Shown here: piece by piece, positions 7,543-16,669 of the stretch
Position numbering within the stretch: position 1 is the first letter of the stretch
Layout: every line of letters begins with the position of its first letter
Origin: Emticicia sp965283955
GTDB lineage: Bacteria; Bacteroidota; Bacteroidia; Cytophagales; Spirosomataceae
Assembly: GCA_965283955.1 (NCBI GenBank)
Contig: CBDIQW010000001.1
Location: forward strand, 3,534,001-3,598,000
Direction: 5' to 3'
Length of the DNA: 64,000 bases
Position numbers and translations under genes: made by a program
Notes under the pieces: generated by a model
Database searches by the model: none
Seen by the model: only the letters and a program-made list of their open reading frames with translations
What the model was told of the DNA's origin: nothing

Positions 7543-8667
7543 CTACAATTCCCGATAAAGTTGTATCAATTGCCCAGCAATATTTTCGGCTGAAAATTGC
7601 TTAATATGTTCTTTCCCTTTCAAAACTAAATCATTTCGTAGCGAATCATTCGTCAAAACCTGTCGCATTTTATCAGCTAAGTCATTGACATCAAGTGGAT
7701 TAGCATACAACGCACCTTCTCCGCCCGCTTCTTCTAAGCATGAGCCAGTAGCCGCTACCACAGGAATACCCGAATGCAAAGCCTCGACAATCGGAATACC
7801 AAAACCTTCAAAAAATGAAGGATACACGCACAAGGAAGCACCTTGATACAAAGCAGGTAAATCTGTGGAAGGTACTCCATATAAAATCCTTGTATTTTTT
7901 GGAGAATTTTGAATTATTTCTTCAGCATATTTTGATTTTCCGCCCACCAAAACTAATTCATAATCATTCAAACCCAGTTGCTGAAAAGCTTCTACCAAAC
8001 GTTTCTGATTTTTCCGCTCACTGAAAGATGAAACACAAATAATGTAGGGTTTATTGAGCGAATACTTGCTTTTAATTTTTATAATAGCTTGATTGTCAAT
8101 GCTTTGATGAAATGACGACTGACAATCTTGATAAATAACCCGAATACGTTCGGATGGAATTTTATAAAACTCCATAATATCATCTTTGGTCTGTTGGCTA
8201 ACTGCTACCACAGCATCGGCATTTTCGCAAGCATAGCGAAATTTTTGTTGGTAGAAAAATCGGTCGATGGCAGGATAAAGCTCAGGATAGCGTACAAAAA
8301 TCAAATCATGAATCGTGACGACTGATTTTACACCCGATTTTCTGATGCCAAAAGGGATTTCATTGCTTAACCCATGAAAAATATCAACATTATCCTTCTT
8401 CAAATCGTTATTGATTAGCCAGCTTCGCCATATAGCCCCCCCCGCCCCCGATGGGGGAGTTTTTAATGCGTATCTTTGGTTATTTGATTTCAACCAAGTT
8501 AAAGCTTGAGGGTTGGGAGATTTAGTGGTATAAAGTAAGTACTCAATATCACCTAAACTCCCCCATTGAGGGGTGGGGGGCTTTAGGGCTTCAATAATAA
8601 ATCTGCTATAATTTCCCAAACCAGTATGATTATTAAAAGCCCTTTTTGCATCAAATCCTATACGCAT
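7543..8667 (-). CDS. Glycosyltransferase family 4 protein with repeat-derived insertions
   Basis: 374 residues, GT-B fold. The N-terminal domain opens with IGFDAKRAFNNHTGLGNYSR, and the C-terminal domain has YIICVSSFSERKNQKRLVEAF (near 210-230), LVGGKSKY and the donor-binding block SLCVYPSFFEGFGIPIVEAL with the EX7E-type glutamates, then PVVAATGSCLEEAGGEGALY. It transfers a sugar from a nucleotide donor to an unknown acceptor. Odd: residues 29-39 (KPPTPQWGSLG) and 70-78 (TPPSGAGGA) are encoded by the two arms of a C/G-rich inverted repeat typical of noncoding DNA, read in frame. Both fall in the variable N-terminal region, so activity may be retained. Confidence 0.88.
   Translation of the reverse strand: MRIGFDAKRAFNNHTGLGNYSRFIIEALKPPTPQWGSLGDIEYLLYTTKSPNPQALTWLKSNNQRYALKTPPSGAGGAIWRSWLINNDLKKDNVDIFHGLSNEIPFGIRKSGVKSVVTIHDLIFVRYPELYPAIDRFFYQQKFRYACENADAVVAVSQQTKDDIMEFYKIPSERIRVIYQDCQSSFHQSIDNQAIIKIKSKYSLNKPYIICVSSFSERKNQKRLVEAFQQLGLNDYELVLVGGKSKYAEEIIQNSPKNTRILYGVPSTDLPALYQGASLCVYPSFFEGFGIPIVEALHSGIPVVAATGSCLEEAGGEGALYANPLDVNDLADKMRQVLTNDSLRNDLVLKGKEHIKQFSAENIAGQLIQLYREL
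8434..8588. repeat. C/G-rich inverted repeat inside the glycosyltransferase gene
   Basis: The left arm (8434-8464) is AGCCCCCCCC followed by GCCCCCGATGGGGGAGTTTTT. The right arm (8554-8588) is its near complement, with ACTCCCCCATTGAGGGG then GGGGGGCTTTAGGG. The arms are 89 bases apart. A related pyrimidine-then-GGTTGGGGG stretch lies at 8716-8764. Together they add about 20 residues to the protein without breaking the frame. Confidence 0.75.
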
Positions 8668-8715
8668 TGAACTATCTTTTGCTTAAATTTGTCAATTATT
8701 ATTAATATTAATATT

Positions 8716-8764
8716 TTCCCCTCTCTCCTTTAGGGCAGTCCGATGGGTCGGTTGGGGGTGTTTA
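8716..8764. repeat. Intergenic C-rich/G-rich repeat fragment
   Basis: TTCCCCTCTCTCCTTTAGGG, then a short spacer, then CGGTTGGGGGTGTTTA. It resembles the arms found within the neighbouring glycosyltransferase gene and ends one base before the M16 peptidase start codon, so it forms the 5' leader of that gene. Confidence 0.5.
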
Positions 8765-8765
8765 T

Positions 8766-9998
8766 ATGACTGAATACCAAATACATACTTTGCCCAACGG
8801 CATCCGAATTGCACACCGACAAGTACCTTATACACAGGTGGTTCATTGTGGACTCATGCTCGACATGGGTAGTCGTGACGAAAAACCCAATCAGCTTGGT
8901 CTTGCTCACTTCTGGGAACACATGGCCTTCAAAGGTACGAAAAAGCGGAAATCTTACCACATTATTAATAGATTGGAGTCGGTTGGTGGCGAATTAAACG
9001 CTTACACGACCAAAGAAAAAATATGCTTTTACGCATCGGTGCTTGATGCTCACTTCGAGAAATCGGTAGAACTCTTGGCTGATATTACCTTCGATTCGGT
9101 TTTTCCTGAAAACCAAATCGAGAAAGAACGAGGCGTAATTTTGGAAGAAATGTCGATGTACCAAGACTCGCCCGAAGATGCCTTGCAAGATGATTTCGAC
9201 GAAATTGTGTTTGCTAATCATCAGCTCGGAGCAAATATTTTGGGTACGCAAGAAAGCGTTAAAGGCTTCACTCGCAAGGAATTACAAGATTTTATTGCCG
9301 AAAACATGGACACCGAGAAAATCGTGCTGTCGATTGTGGGGAATATCACGTTTAATAAAGCTGTGAAGGTTGCCGAGAAATATTTGAAAGATATTCCTGC
9401 AAAAAAATCAGACCTACAACGTACTCCTCCGAGCGAATATACGCCTCAACGAATCACGATTCCGAAGAAAATCACGCAAGCACATTGTGCGATTGGTCGG
9501 CCATCGTATGCCATGCTTGATGAGCGACGTTTACCATTTTTCATGTTGGTAAATCTTTTTGGTGGACCAGGTATGAATTCTCGCCTAAACATGACTTTGC
9601 GTGAAAAATATGGTCTCGTTTATGGCATTGACGCCACTTATTCGCCATTTACTGATACTGGTTTTCTGGGAATTTATTTCGCAACCGATAAATCGAATCT
9701 TGATAAAGCCAATGCTTTGATTTTGAAAGAAATGCAACTTTTGAAAGAAAAACCACTCGGAAAACTGCAATTACACACCGTAAAAGAGCAGTTGATGGGT
9801 CAGTTGGCGATGGCCGAAGAAAGCAATCAAAGTTTTATGCTGATGATGGCCAAAAGTATTTTGGATGTCGGGAAAGTAGAGTCGCTTGAAAGTATTTTCA
9901 CTGAAATAAAAAACATCGAAGCCGCTCAGCTTCAAGAGATTACGAATGATATGTTTGACGAGTCTCAGTTGAGTTATCTCACTTTCTTGCCTGAATAA
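8766..9998 (+). CDS. M16 family zinc metallopeptidase (insulinase-like)
   Basis: 410 residues, the usual size of the short bacterial M16B enzymes such as mitochondrial-processing-peptidase-like proteins. The inverted zinc motif HxxEH is HFWEH (48-52), with the third ligand expected in KERGVILEEM about 75 residues on. The C-terminal half carries the R/Y pair region (GGPGMNSRLNMTLREKYGLVYG) that contacts substrate. No signal peptide is seen, so it is probably cytoplasmic. It is divergent from the glycosyltransferase gene across only 98 bases. Confidence 0.93.
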   Translation: MTEYQIHTLPNGIRIAHRQVPYTQVVHCGLMLDMGSRDEKPNQLGLAHFWEHMAFKGTKKRKSYHIINRLESVGGELNAYTTKEKICFYASVLDAHFEKSVELLADITFDSVFPENQIEKERGVILEEMSMYQDSPEDALQDDFDEIVFANHQLGANILGTQESVKGFTRKELQDFIAENMDTEKIVLSIVGNITFNKAVKVAEKYLKDIPAKKSDLQRTPPSEYTPQRITIPKKITQAHCAIGRPSYAMLDERRLPFFMLVNLFGGPGMNSRLNMTLREKYGLVYGIDATYSPFTDTGFLGIYFATDKSNLDKANALILKEMQLLKEKPLGKLQLHTVKEQLMGQLAMAEESNQSFMLMMAKSILDVGKVESLESIFTEIKNIEAAQLQEITNDMFDESQLSYLTFLPE

Positions 9999-10080
9999 CA
10001 CAATTTTCCGAATTGTTTCTCTATGCGATTCGGATAATTGTGCTACAACAAGAAAGAATTATACTTTTTAAAGCATTTGA

Positions 10081-10115
10081 GGTCGGTTAGATGAGTATCT
10101 CACCGACTTTTTTTA
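10081..10115 (+). terminator. Rho-independent terminator after the M16 peptidase
   Basis: Stem GTCGGTTAGAT / ATCTCACCGAC with one mismatch and a 4-base loop, followed by seven T. It lies about 85 bases after the stop. Confidence 0.8.
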
Positions 10116-10145
10116 TTTTTGGACTCTCCGTAACAAAATCATTTC

Positions 10146-11229
10146 ATGAAAAATATCTATTTCACTGCCGGTCCCGCCGAATTGAATCCTAAGTTTGAAG
10201 AGTTCATGCGTCAAGCCATTGACGAGCAAATTGGTTCAATTTCTCACCGAAGCGGACAATTTCGCAAGATTTATCAACATTGTGTTGAGAACTTACGCAC
10301 GCTCATGAATATTCCTGCATCATCAGGTATTTTCTTCACAGGTTCGGCATCGGAAGTTTGGGAACGTATTTTATTGAATTTAGTAGAACACGAAAGTTTT
10401 CACTTAGTAAATGGCTCGTTTTCAGATAAATTCTACAAATATGCTATTGCGGCTCAAAAATTTGCTCATAAGTTTGAAAAACCAATCGGAGAAGGCTTTA
10501 GCTACGGAGAAATAGAAGTACCAGAGTATGCCGAGCTTATCTGCGTAACACAAAACGAAACCAGTACGGGCGTGCAAATGCGTGAGGCGGATATTCATAA
10601 ACTCAAACGCAGTAACCAAAAACGCTTGATGGCAGTTGATATGGTTTCGTCAGCACCGATTCCAGAACTTGATTTAGATTTGATTGATACAGCCTTCTTT
10701 TCGGTGCAAAAAGCCTTTGGTTTGCCCGCAGGTTTAGGCGTTTGGATTGCCAACGAAAAATGTCTTGAGAAAGCCAAACGATTAGCCAAGTACGATGGTG
10801 TAACGATTGGAGCTCACCATAATTTACCCGTTTTGTGGAAAAACTATGAGACTTACGAAACCCCAGCTACACCAAACGTTTTGGGTATTTATTTGCTTGG
10901 AAAAGTGGCCGAGGAAATGAATAAAACGGGGATTGAAACTATCAGAAAAGAAACCGACGAAAAAGCAAAGAAAATCTATAAATACCTCGAAACCAGCAAT
11001 TTGTGCAGCATTGCGGTGAAAAACCCAGAGCATCGCTCGAAAACCGTGGTAGTTGCTGATACTAAAAAATCGTCAAAGGGAATCATTGAGGCTTTGAAGG
11101 AAAAAAACATGATTGTAGGAAGTGGTTACGGCTTCAAATAAAGATACACAAATCCGAATCTCAAATTTCCCATCAAATACAATGGAGCAAATTGATACGC
11201 TCTTGGCTGCTTTGAAAACAATGGAGTAA
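10146..11229 (+). CDS. Class V aminotransferase (alanine-glyoxylate / phosphoserine type), late frameshift
   Basis: PLP enzyme of the SerC/AGXT fold. It opens IYFTAGPAELNPKFEE; ISHRSGQFRKI, FTGSASEVWER, NETSTGVQ and SVQKAFGLPAGLGVW follow, with the PLP-binding Lys in SVQKAFG (near 193). As written the frame stops at 11141 (331 codons) after GSGYGFK. Skipping T11139 gives KDTQIRISNFPSNTMEQIDT and on to a stop at 11229, restoring the usual C-terminal IRIANFP-type segment and a total of 360 codons. A terminator starts 20 bases after 11229, supporting the longer gene. Phosphoserine or alanine/glyoxylate specificity cannot be told. Confidence 0.85.
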
Positions 11230-11249
11230 AACTTATTTCTTGATAAATA

Positions 11250-11292
11250 AAAATAGCCAGTAGGAAAGTTTTTCTACTGGCTATTTTTATTT
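11250..11292 (+). terminator. Rho-independent terminator after the aminotransferase
   Basis: AAAATAGCCAGTAG (11250-11263) pairs with CTACTGGCTATTTT (11274-11287), then ATTTT follows. Its position fits a true stop at 11229. Confidence 0.85.
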
Positions 11293-11382
11293 TGACTTTT
11301 TACAAAAACTTACAAAACAAACCCTATTTTTTCACTAACTTGAGTCTGAAAACTTCTATTTAACCATCAAACTCAAACAATC

Positions 11383-13029
11383 ATGCGATATTCTTTTTAT
11401 AAGAGTATATTTCTCTGTGTTTTTCTATTTCAACACACTTTCGCCCAAACTAAAATCCGAAAAGCCGATGTTATTATTTATGGCGGAACTTCCGCTGCCA
11501 TAACAGCCGCCGTGCAAGTAAAAAAGATGGGTAAATCGGTTATCGTTGTTTCGCCCGATAAACATTTGGGTGGGCTTTCGTCGGGAGGTTTGGGCTTTAC
11601 TGATACAGGTAATAAACAAGTCATTGGCGGTCTTTCTCGTGAATTTTACCAACGACTTTACACACACTATCAAAATACTGACTCTTGGAAATGGCAAAAA
11701 AAAGAAGAATACGGCAATAAAGGACAAGGTACGCCCGCTCTCGACGGGGCAAATCGCACCATGTGGATTTTTGAGCCACACGCTGCCGAACAAGTTTTTG
11801 AAGATTTCGTAAAAGAAAATAAGCTCGTAGTCTATCGTAACGAATGGCTTGACCGCTCGGCTAAAGGTATTACGAAAACTGCGGGAAGTATTCGCTCTTT
11901 TCGTACTTTAAGTGGGCAAGTGTACGAAGGCAAAATGTTTATTGATGCCACTTATGAAGGCGATTTGATGGCTGCTGCTGGTGTAAGCTACCACGTTGGT
12001 CGTGAGGCCAATAGCGTTTATGGTGAAAAATGGAATGGTGTTCAGACCGAAGTTTTTCAGCATGGACATCATTTTAAGGCAAAAATTAGTCCTTATATCA
12101 TAGAAAATGACCCGAAAAGTGGACTTCTGCCCGAAGTTTCAGCCGAACCAGCGGGTGAATATGGCTCGGGCGATAATAAGATTCAAGCCTATTGTTTCAG
12201 AATGTGTTTGAGTAATCATCCCGAAAATCGAATTCCGTTTGCCAAACCCGATGGCTACGACCCCGCACGCTATGAACTTTATGCACGAGTTTTTGCGAGC
12301 GGTTGGCGAGAAACTTTCGATAAGTTTGATGCGATTCCAAATCGAAAAACTGATACCAATAATCATGGGCCATTCAGTACTGACTACATCGGTAAAAACT
12401 ACGATTACCCCGAAGCAAGTTATGAGCGACGTCAACAGATAATTAAGGAACACGAGTTATACCAAAAAGGATTGATGTATTTTTTGCAAAATGACAACCG
12501 TGTGCCAAATGATGTGAAAGAAAAAATGCAACAATGGGGCTTACCAAAAGATGAATTTGTTGATAACGGAAATTGGCCGCACCAACTTTACATCCGTGAA
12601 GCTCGCCGTATGATAGGGAAGTTTGTCATGAAAGAAGCCGATGCTCTGGGAAAAACGCTTGTTCCGAATCCAGTTGGAATGGGTTCTTATGCTTTGGACT
12701 CTCATAATGCCCAACGTTATGTAAAATCCGACGGTCATGTGCAGAATGAAGGTGATATTGGCGTACACCCCGACAAACCTTATTCGATAGCTTATGAGTC
12801 CATCTTGCCCAAAGAAAATGAATGTAAAAATTTGTTAGTGCCTGTTTGCGTGTCGAGTTCGCATATTGCTTATGGCTCGATTCGGATGGAGCCTGTTTTT
12901 ATGATTTTGGGGCAGTCGGCGGCAGTCGCAGCCGTGATGGCTATTAATGATAAAACGATTCCGCATAAAATTCCATATTCAAAACTCAAAACAGAGCTTT
13001 TGAAAGAAAAACAAGTCTTGGAATTATGA
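11383..13029 (+). CDS. Secreted FAD-dependent oxidoreductase
   Basis: 548 residues. A signal peptide (hydrophobic 9-20, QHTFAQ cleavage region) is followed by a classic FAD-binding site: ADVIIYGGTSAAITAAVQVK (near 29-48), a GG-S/T variant of GxGxxG, then GLSSGGLGFTD and a second FAD contact, FIDATYEGDLMAAAGV (near 190). The type matches PF12831 FAD-dependent oxidoreductases often found in polysaccharide-related loci of Bacteroidota and annotated as xanthan-lyase-associated. Substrate unknown. It appears monocistronic. A large inverted-repeat element follows. Confidence 0.87.
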   Translation: MRYSFYKSIFLCVFLFQHTFAQTKIRKADVIIYGGTSAAITAAVQVKKMGKSVIVVSPDKHLGGLSSGGLGFTDTGNKQVIGGLSREFYQRLYTHYQNTDSWKWQKKEEYGNKGQGTPALDGANRTMWIFEPHAAEQVFEDFVKENKLVVYRNEWLDRSAKGITKTAGSIRSFRTLSGQVYEGKMFIDATYEGDLMAAAGVSYHVGREANSVYGEKWNGVQTEVFQHGHHFKAKISPYIIENDPKSGLLPEVSAEPAGEYGSGDNKIQAYCFRMCLSNHPENRIPFAKPDGYDPARYELYARVFASGWRETFDKFDAIPNRKTDTNNHGPFSTDYIGKNYDYPEASYERRQQIIKEHELYQKGLMYFLQNDNRVPNDVKEKMQQWGLPKDEFVDNGNWPHQLYIREARRMIGKFVMKEADALGKTLVPNPVGMGSYALDSHNAQRYVKSDGHVQNEGDIGVHPDKPYSIAYESILPKENECKNLLVPVCVSSSHIAYGSIRMEPVFMILGQSAAVAAVMAINDKTIPHKIPYSKLKTELLKEKQVLEL

Positions 13030-13073
13030 TTTTGAAGCATTAAATCATATTATTTTATAATTATTCCGTTGAA

Positions 13074-13239
13074 AATTGCCCCGATAAGGGCTAAATATTG
13101 GTAAAACTTAGTAGTATCCAAAATATTGGCGTACCGCAGGTACGCAACATAGACTGATGACAAGCTGTGGAGTACCTACGGCACTCAAACTTCTTTCATT
13201 TTTCTTTACTACCAATATTTAGCCCCTGTCGGGGCAATT
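13074..13239. repeat. Nested inverted-repeat element, family C
   Basis: Outer arms of 30 bases (13074-13103 and 13210-13239) match at 28 positions; each contains GCCCCGA and GGGCTAAATATTGGTA in one orientation or the other. Inside lie two smaller palindromes: GCGTACCGCAGGTACGC (13129-13145) and GAGTACCTACGGCACTC (about 13170-13186, one mismatch). It occupies most of the gap between the FAD oxidoreductase and the helicase and has no coding capacity. Confidence 0.85.
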
Positions 13240-13327
13240 CTTTTACAATTTTAGTGTGTTCAACCTGTAAAACGCACGATATTCGTAGGCATTGACCAAA
13301 AAATCCTTATTTGTGCCAAAATAGCGT

Positions 13328-13335
13328 TACCTTTG
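13328..13335 (+). promoter_or_regulatory. Probable -7 box of the helicase gene
   Basis: TACCTTTG fits TAnnTTTG. It implies an mRNA leader of roughly 80 bases before the ATG at 13423; that leader holds an 8-bp inverted repeat ATCTAAAT / ATTTAGAT (about 13370-13401). Confidence 0.4.
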
Positions 13336-13422
13336 TGGGCTATTTTTAGCATAAATAAGGAATTTTTGTTATCTAAATCTGATGACAAACGGCCATTTAG
13401 ATGGTCAATCAATAAAAACAAG

Positions 13423-14767
13423 ATGACTTTCAACGAATTAAATCTCAATAAACAGCTTCTCAATGCCCTCGAAGAGTTGAATTATACTACACCAACGATC
13501 CATTCAGCAAAAAGTTTTTTCGGTGGTGATGTCGGGCAAAGATGTATGTGGAATCGCACAGACTGGTACGGGTAAAACCTTCGCTTATTTACTACCAAGT
13601 TTGCGTCAGTACCAGTTTTCAAAAGATAAAACTCCGCAAGTGCTTATCATTGTTCCAACCCGTGAGTTGGTTGTGCAAGTCGTGGAAGCTATCGAAAAAC
13701 TTACGCCTTACATGAGTGTGACGACGGTAGGGGTTTATGGTGGTGTAAATATTAAATCGCAAATCTTGGAATTGAAAGAAGGTGCAGATATTTTGGTAGG
13801 CACGCCAGGACGCTTAATTGATTTGCTGACGAGTGGGTTTATCAAGACAAAATCTCTCAAGAAACTTATCATTGATGAAGTGGATGAAATGCTCAATTTA
13901 GGTTTCAGACCTCAACTCAAAAATATTCTTGATTTATTGCCAGTCAGACGTCAAAACTTGCTTTTTTCGGCAACAATTACCGATGATGTGGAGCAAATCA
14001 TAGACGTATATTTCAACGAACCCATCAGGGTAGAAGCTGCACCAGCGGGTTCGCCTTTGGATAATATTTCGCAAACACTCTATCACGTTCCGAATTTCAA
14101 TACAAAAGTAAATCTACTTGAACTCATATTATCGGCAGACGAAAGCATGAGTAAAGTATTGATTTTTGCCGCAACCAAAGAACTCGCCGACCAACTTTAC
14201 GATAAAATCTCGAAGAAATACGGCGAAAAAGTAGGCGTAATTCACTCAAATAAAGCTCAGAATAATCGTTTTAATACAGTAAGTGCATTTAAAGATGGTA
14301 GCTGCACGATGCTGATTGCGACCGACATCATTGCTCGTGGTATTGATATCGCCGAAGTTTCACACGTAATTAATTTTGATGTGCCAGAAGTACCCGAAAA
14401 CTACGTGCATCGCATCGGTCGAACGGGTCGTGTGGATAAAAAAGGCGTTTCGATTACGTTTGTGACTGAGAAAGAAATGGAACAGTTGGAGGCTATCGAA
14501 GCCGTGATGAACTACGAAATCCCTGTACTCGAATTACCCGAAAACTTAACGATTTCTGATAAACTCACCGAAGCCGAAATGCCACAGGTGAAAATGAAAC
14601 ACGTATTGGTGAAAGCTCCCAAAAAAGAGGATGTAGGGCCTGCTTTCCACGAAAAATTAGATAAAAATAAAAAAGTAAACGTAAGACGAGATATTAAAGC
14701 TGAAAAGTGGGCGAAATATGGGCGACCAATCAAAAAAGTTGGGCAAAAACCGAAAGGAAGAAATTGA
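13423..14767 (+). CDS. DEAD-box RNA helicase, early frameshift
   Basis: ATP-dependent RNA helicase, 447 codons when corrected. The ATG at 13423 gives TFNELNLNKQLLNALEELNY and TTPT; the frame then breaks. Skipping one base near 13498 (ACG-A-TCC) continues as SIQQKVFSVVMSGKDVCG and on without interruption, restoring the Q motif. Motifs: GIAQTGTGKT (I), PTRELVVQV (Ia), TPGRLID (Ib), DEVD in place of DEAD (II), LFSATI (III), ATDIIARGIDI (V), HRIGRTGR (VI), and a basic C-terminal tail. As written, translation could begin only at the GTG at 13523, which would lose the Q motif. The break is probably an assembly indel. Confidence 0.88.
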
Positions 14768-14816
14768 TGTTGCAGGGGCTTGTGCGTAATTCAATTATGT
14801 ATATGCCCCTACAACA
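14768..14816. terminator. Shared hairpin between convergent helicase and rluF genes
   Basis: TGTTGCAGGGGC (14768-14779) pairs with GCCCCTACAACA (14805-14816), one mismatch, followed by TTTTT on the plus strand. It overlaps the last codons of the minus-strand gene. Confidence 0.6.
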
Positions 14817-15480
14817 TTTTTAAAATTTGATACTCACCCGCTTTTAAATCTTCCAAGTGAATATTGCCAATTCTGACTCGTTTCAGTCTCAAAACTTCAT
14901 AATCAAGTTTATAACACATTCGTCTAATCTGCCGATTTAAGCCTTGAATCAAAGTAATTTTGAAAGTAAAATCATTAATTTGAACCAGTTTACATGGCAA
15001 TGTCTTTTTGCCCATAATCACAATTCCCTCTGACATTTTCTCCAAAAAATCAGTCGTAATTAACTTATCAACCTCAACGATATAATCTTTCTCGGTCTTG
15101 TTTTCGTTGCGGAGGATTTTGTCATAAACCGTTCCGTCATTGGTCAAAAGCAGTAACCCTTCTGATTCTTTATCGAGTCTTCCAACAGGAAAAACTTCTT
15201 CTTCAAAAGGTAAAATTGCCTTCAAATTGTCTTCAATTGCTGTATTGAGAGTTGTTTCAATACCTCTTGGTTTATAATAAGCAATGTAAATTAGTTTTTT
15301 AGCTTCCTGCAAAACTTTCCCTTCATACACCACTTCATCGGTTTGTGTGATTTCACAGTTCGACTTCACGGCAATGCCATTTACCAAAATTTTACCCGAA
15401 AAAATAAGGTTCAACGCCTCTTTATTTGAGATTTGTAGCCTTACGACCAATAAATATTGCAAACGATTTCGGAAACTCAT
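14809..15480 (-). CDS. rluF: 23S rRNA pseudouridine synthase, RluF-like
   Basis: 223 residues. A short N-terminal S4 domain (RLQYLLVVRLQISNKEALNL, ILVNGIAVKSNCEI) precedes the catalytic domain. Catalytic block: PVGRLDKESEGLLLLTNDG with Asp in GRLD near 118; late motif ITLIQGLNRQIRRMCYKLDY. The sequence around the S4 domain and the compact size resemble E. coli RluF (23S U2604), but RluB/RsuA subfamily members are similar, so the name is tentative. The lipoprotein gene upstream ends 16 bases before its start on the same strand, so the two may share a transcript. Confidence 0.87.
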   Translation of the reverse strand: MSFRNRLQYLLVVRLQISNKEALNLIFSGKILVNGIAVKSNCEITQTDEVVYEGKVLQEAKKLIYIAYYKPRGIETTLNTAIEDNLKAILPFEEEVFPVGRLDKESEGLLLLTNDGTVYDKILRNENKTEKDYIVEVDKLITTDFLEKMSEGIVIMGKKTLPCKLVQINDFTFKITLIQGLNRQIRRMCYKLDYEVLRLKRVRIGNIHLEDLKAGEYQILKML

Positions 15481-15496
15481 TTTTTCAATAATCAGT

Positions 15497-16245
15497 TTAC
15501 AATTTATCTTTATTATTATTATTCATCTTGAAATTACTCTCTGACGGATAAATTTTTACCCAAAACTCACGAGTTTCGCCACTATCTACTTTTACATTAA
15601 TTTGGTCTTTGCTCTCGCTGGCAATAGTTCCGAAAACCAAATCTTGTCTCACAGAGTCTTGCGATATATTTTTATATACCAAGCGATATTCTCCATAAGC
15701 GATTTTCTTCGTAAACTGCGGTAAATGATTGTTTGTGTTGAAGCTATTTCCATAAACTGGGTGTAAGCCACTTACTGTATTTTTGCAATAGCAAACCAAT
15801 CTTCCACTTTAGTATAAAGCCAATATTCACAGAAACTATTAGCTATGCCAATATCTTTGCCAACATTCGTTACTGGAATAATTACGATGCTGTGTGAAGG
15901 AAAACTGATTGAAATATCTGGCGAAGTGGTGTCATAAAACTCAAATATTTGTACTCCATTAGGCTTTTTCTTTACCGTATCTTGCACTGATATAACAGTC
16001 TTTAACGTATCAACTTTTATAATTACCGTGTCTTTTTTTATGACAACCGTATCTTTTTTGGGTATAATAATAGAGTCCTTCGGTACGGTTATGGTATTTC
16101 TTGGAATAGTTATTTCCTTTGAAATTGGCTCAATAAACTTTTTAGGGTGCGAACAGGCCAAAACGCACAGGCATACCATGCCTGTAAAGATTTTTTGCGA
16201 TAATAATCTCACAGTGTTGCTGAGGTTTAACGGAGAAAACTCCAA
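15497..16245 (-). pseudogene. Lipoprotein of unknown function, frame interrupted
   Basis: Two overlapping minus-strand frames make one protein. The upstream part has a lipoprotein signal (GMVCLCVLAC), a linker of repeating DTV-I-KKDTVIIKVDT units, then IFEFYDTTSPDISISFPSHS and EYWLYTKVEDWFAIAK before a stop. The next frame continues NTVSGLHPVYGNSF and FTKKIAYGEYRLVYKNIS. Adding one base to the five-base T run at 15780-15784 (plus strand) joins them into 249 codons. A GTG in frame just before RLLSQKIFTG would give a more normal signal peptide than the first ATG. Family not recognised; the C-terminal half looks beta-rich. Probably intact in the organism. Confidence 0.7.
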
Positions 16246-16296
16246 AAGTGAATAATCAGACTTTTAGAGAAACACCCGCCAACACTCTACGCAACA

Positions 16297-16581
16297 CTAT
16301 TTGGTAGGTGTTTTGGGGTCTTGAACCAAAATTTTACTTTTAATAATCGACGGCTTTTTGTCTTCTTTTGGCTCACGTAAGTGTATGATGAGTCCATCAA
16401 GAAAATTTCTCAGGATTTGGTCACCACAAGGTTTAAAGTTGGGGTGTTCTTTGTCTCTGAAAAAAGCACCGATTTCGGCTTTAGAGGCATTGAAATTGGC
16501 CAGTTTCAAAATCTCTACTATTTGGTCGTCACGTAGTTGCAGAGCAACACGCAGTTTCTTTAAAATATCGTTGTTTGACAT
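16297..16581 (-). CDS. DUF1456 family protein (YehS-like, single domain)
   Basis: 94 residues. The sequence NNDILKKLRVALQLRDDQIV, FNASKAEIGAFFRDKEHPNF and CGDQILRNFLDGLIIHLRE matches one DUF1456 unit. E. coli YehS carries two such units in ~156 residues; here there is one, followed by a short basic tail. Function is unknown. It ends 51 bases before the lipoprotein gene on the same strand. Confidence 0.82.
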   Translation of the reverse strand: MSNNDILKKLRVALQLRDDQIVEILKLANFNASKAEIGAFFRDKEHPNFKPCGDQILRNFLDGLIIHLREPKEDKKPSIIKSKILVQDPKTPTK

Positions 16582-16669
16582 GCTTGACTGTTTTTGTTTT
16601 AAAAAGGTTGGAAAGTATTTAATTTTGAATGAGTGAGTGATAGAATGAATGAATAAGTAATAGAATTTT

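Noticed and set aside
11130..11145. Programmed +1 frameshift at the aminotransferase stop
   Set aside because: AAA-TAA-A is not a known slippery site and eight other genes show similar breaks without any shared signal, so indel error is simpler.
13074..13239. Insertion sequence
   Set aside because: Terminal inverted repeats are present, but there is no transposase frame and no visible target-site duplication.
13520..13560. GTG at 13523 as the true helicase start
   Set aside because: It would remove the Q motif and the N-terminal residues that are plainly encoded from 13423 once a single base is corrected.
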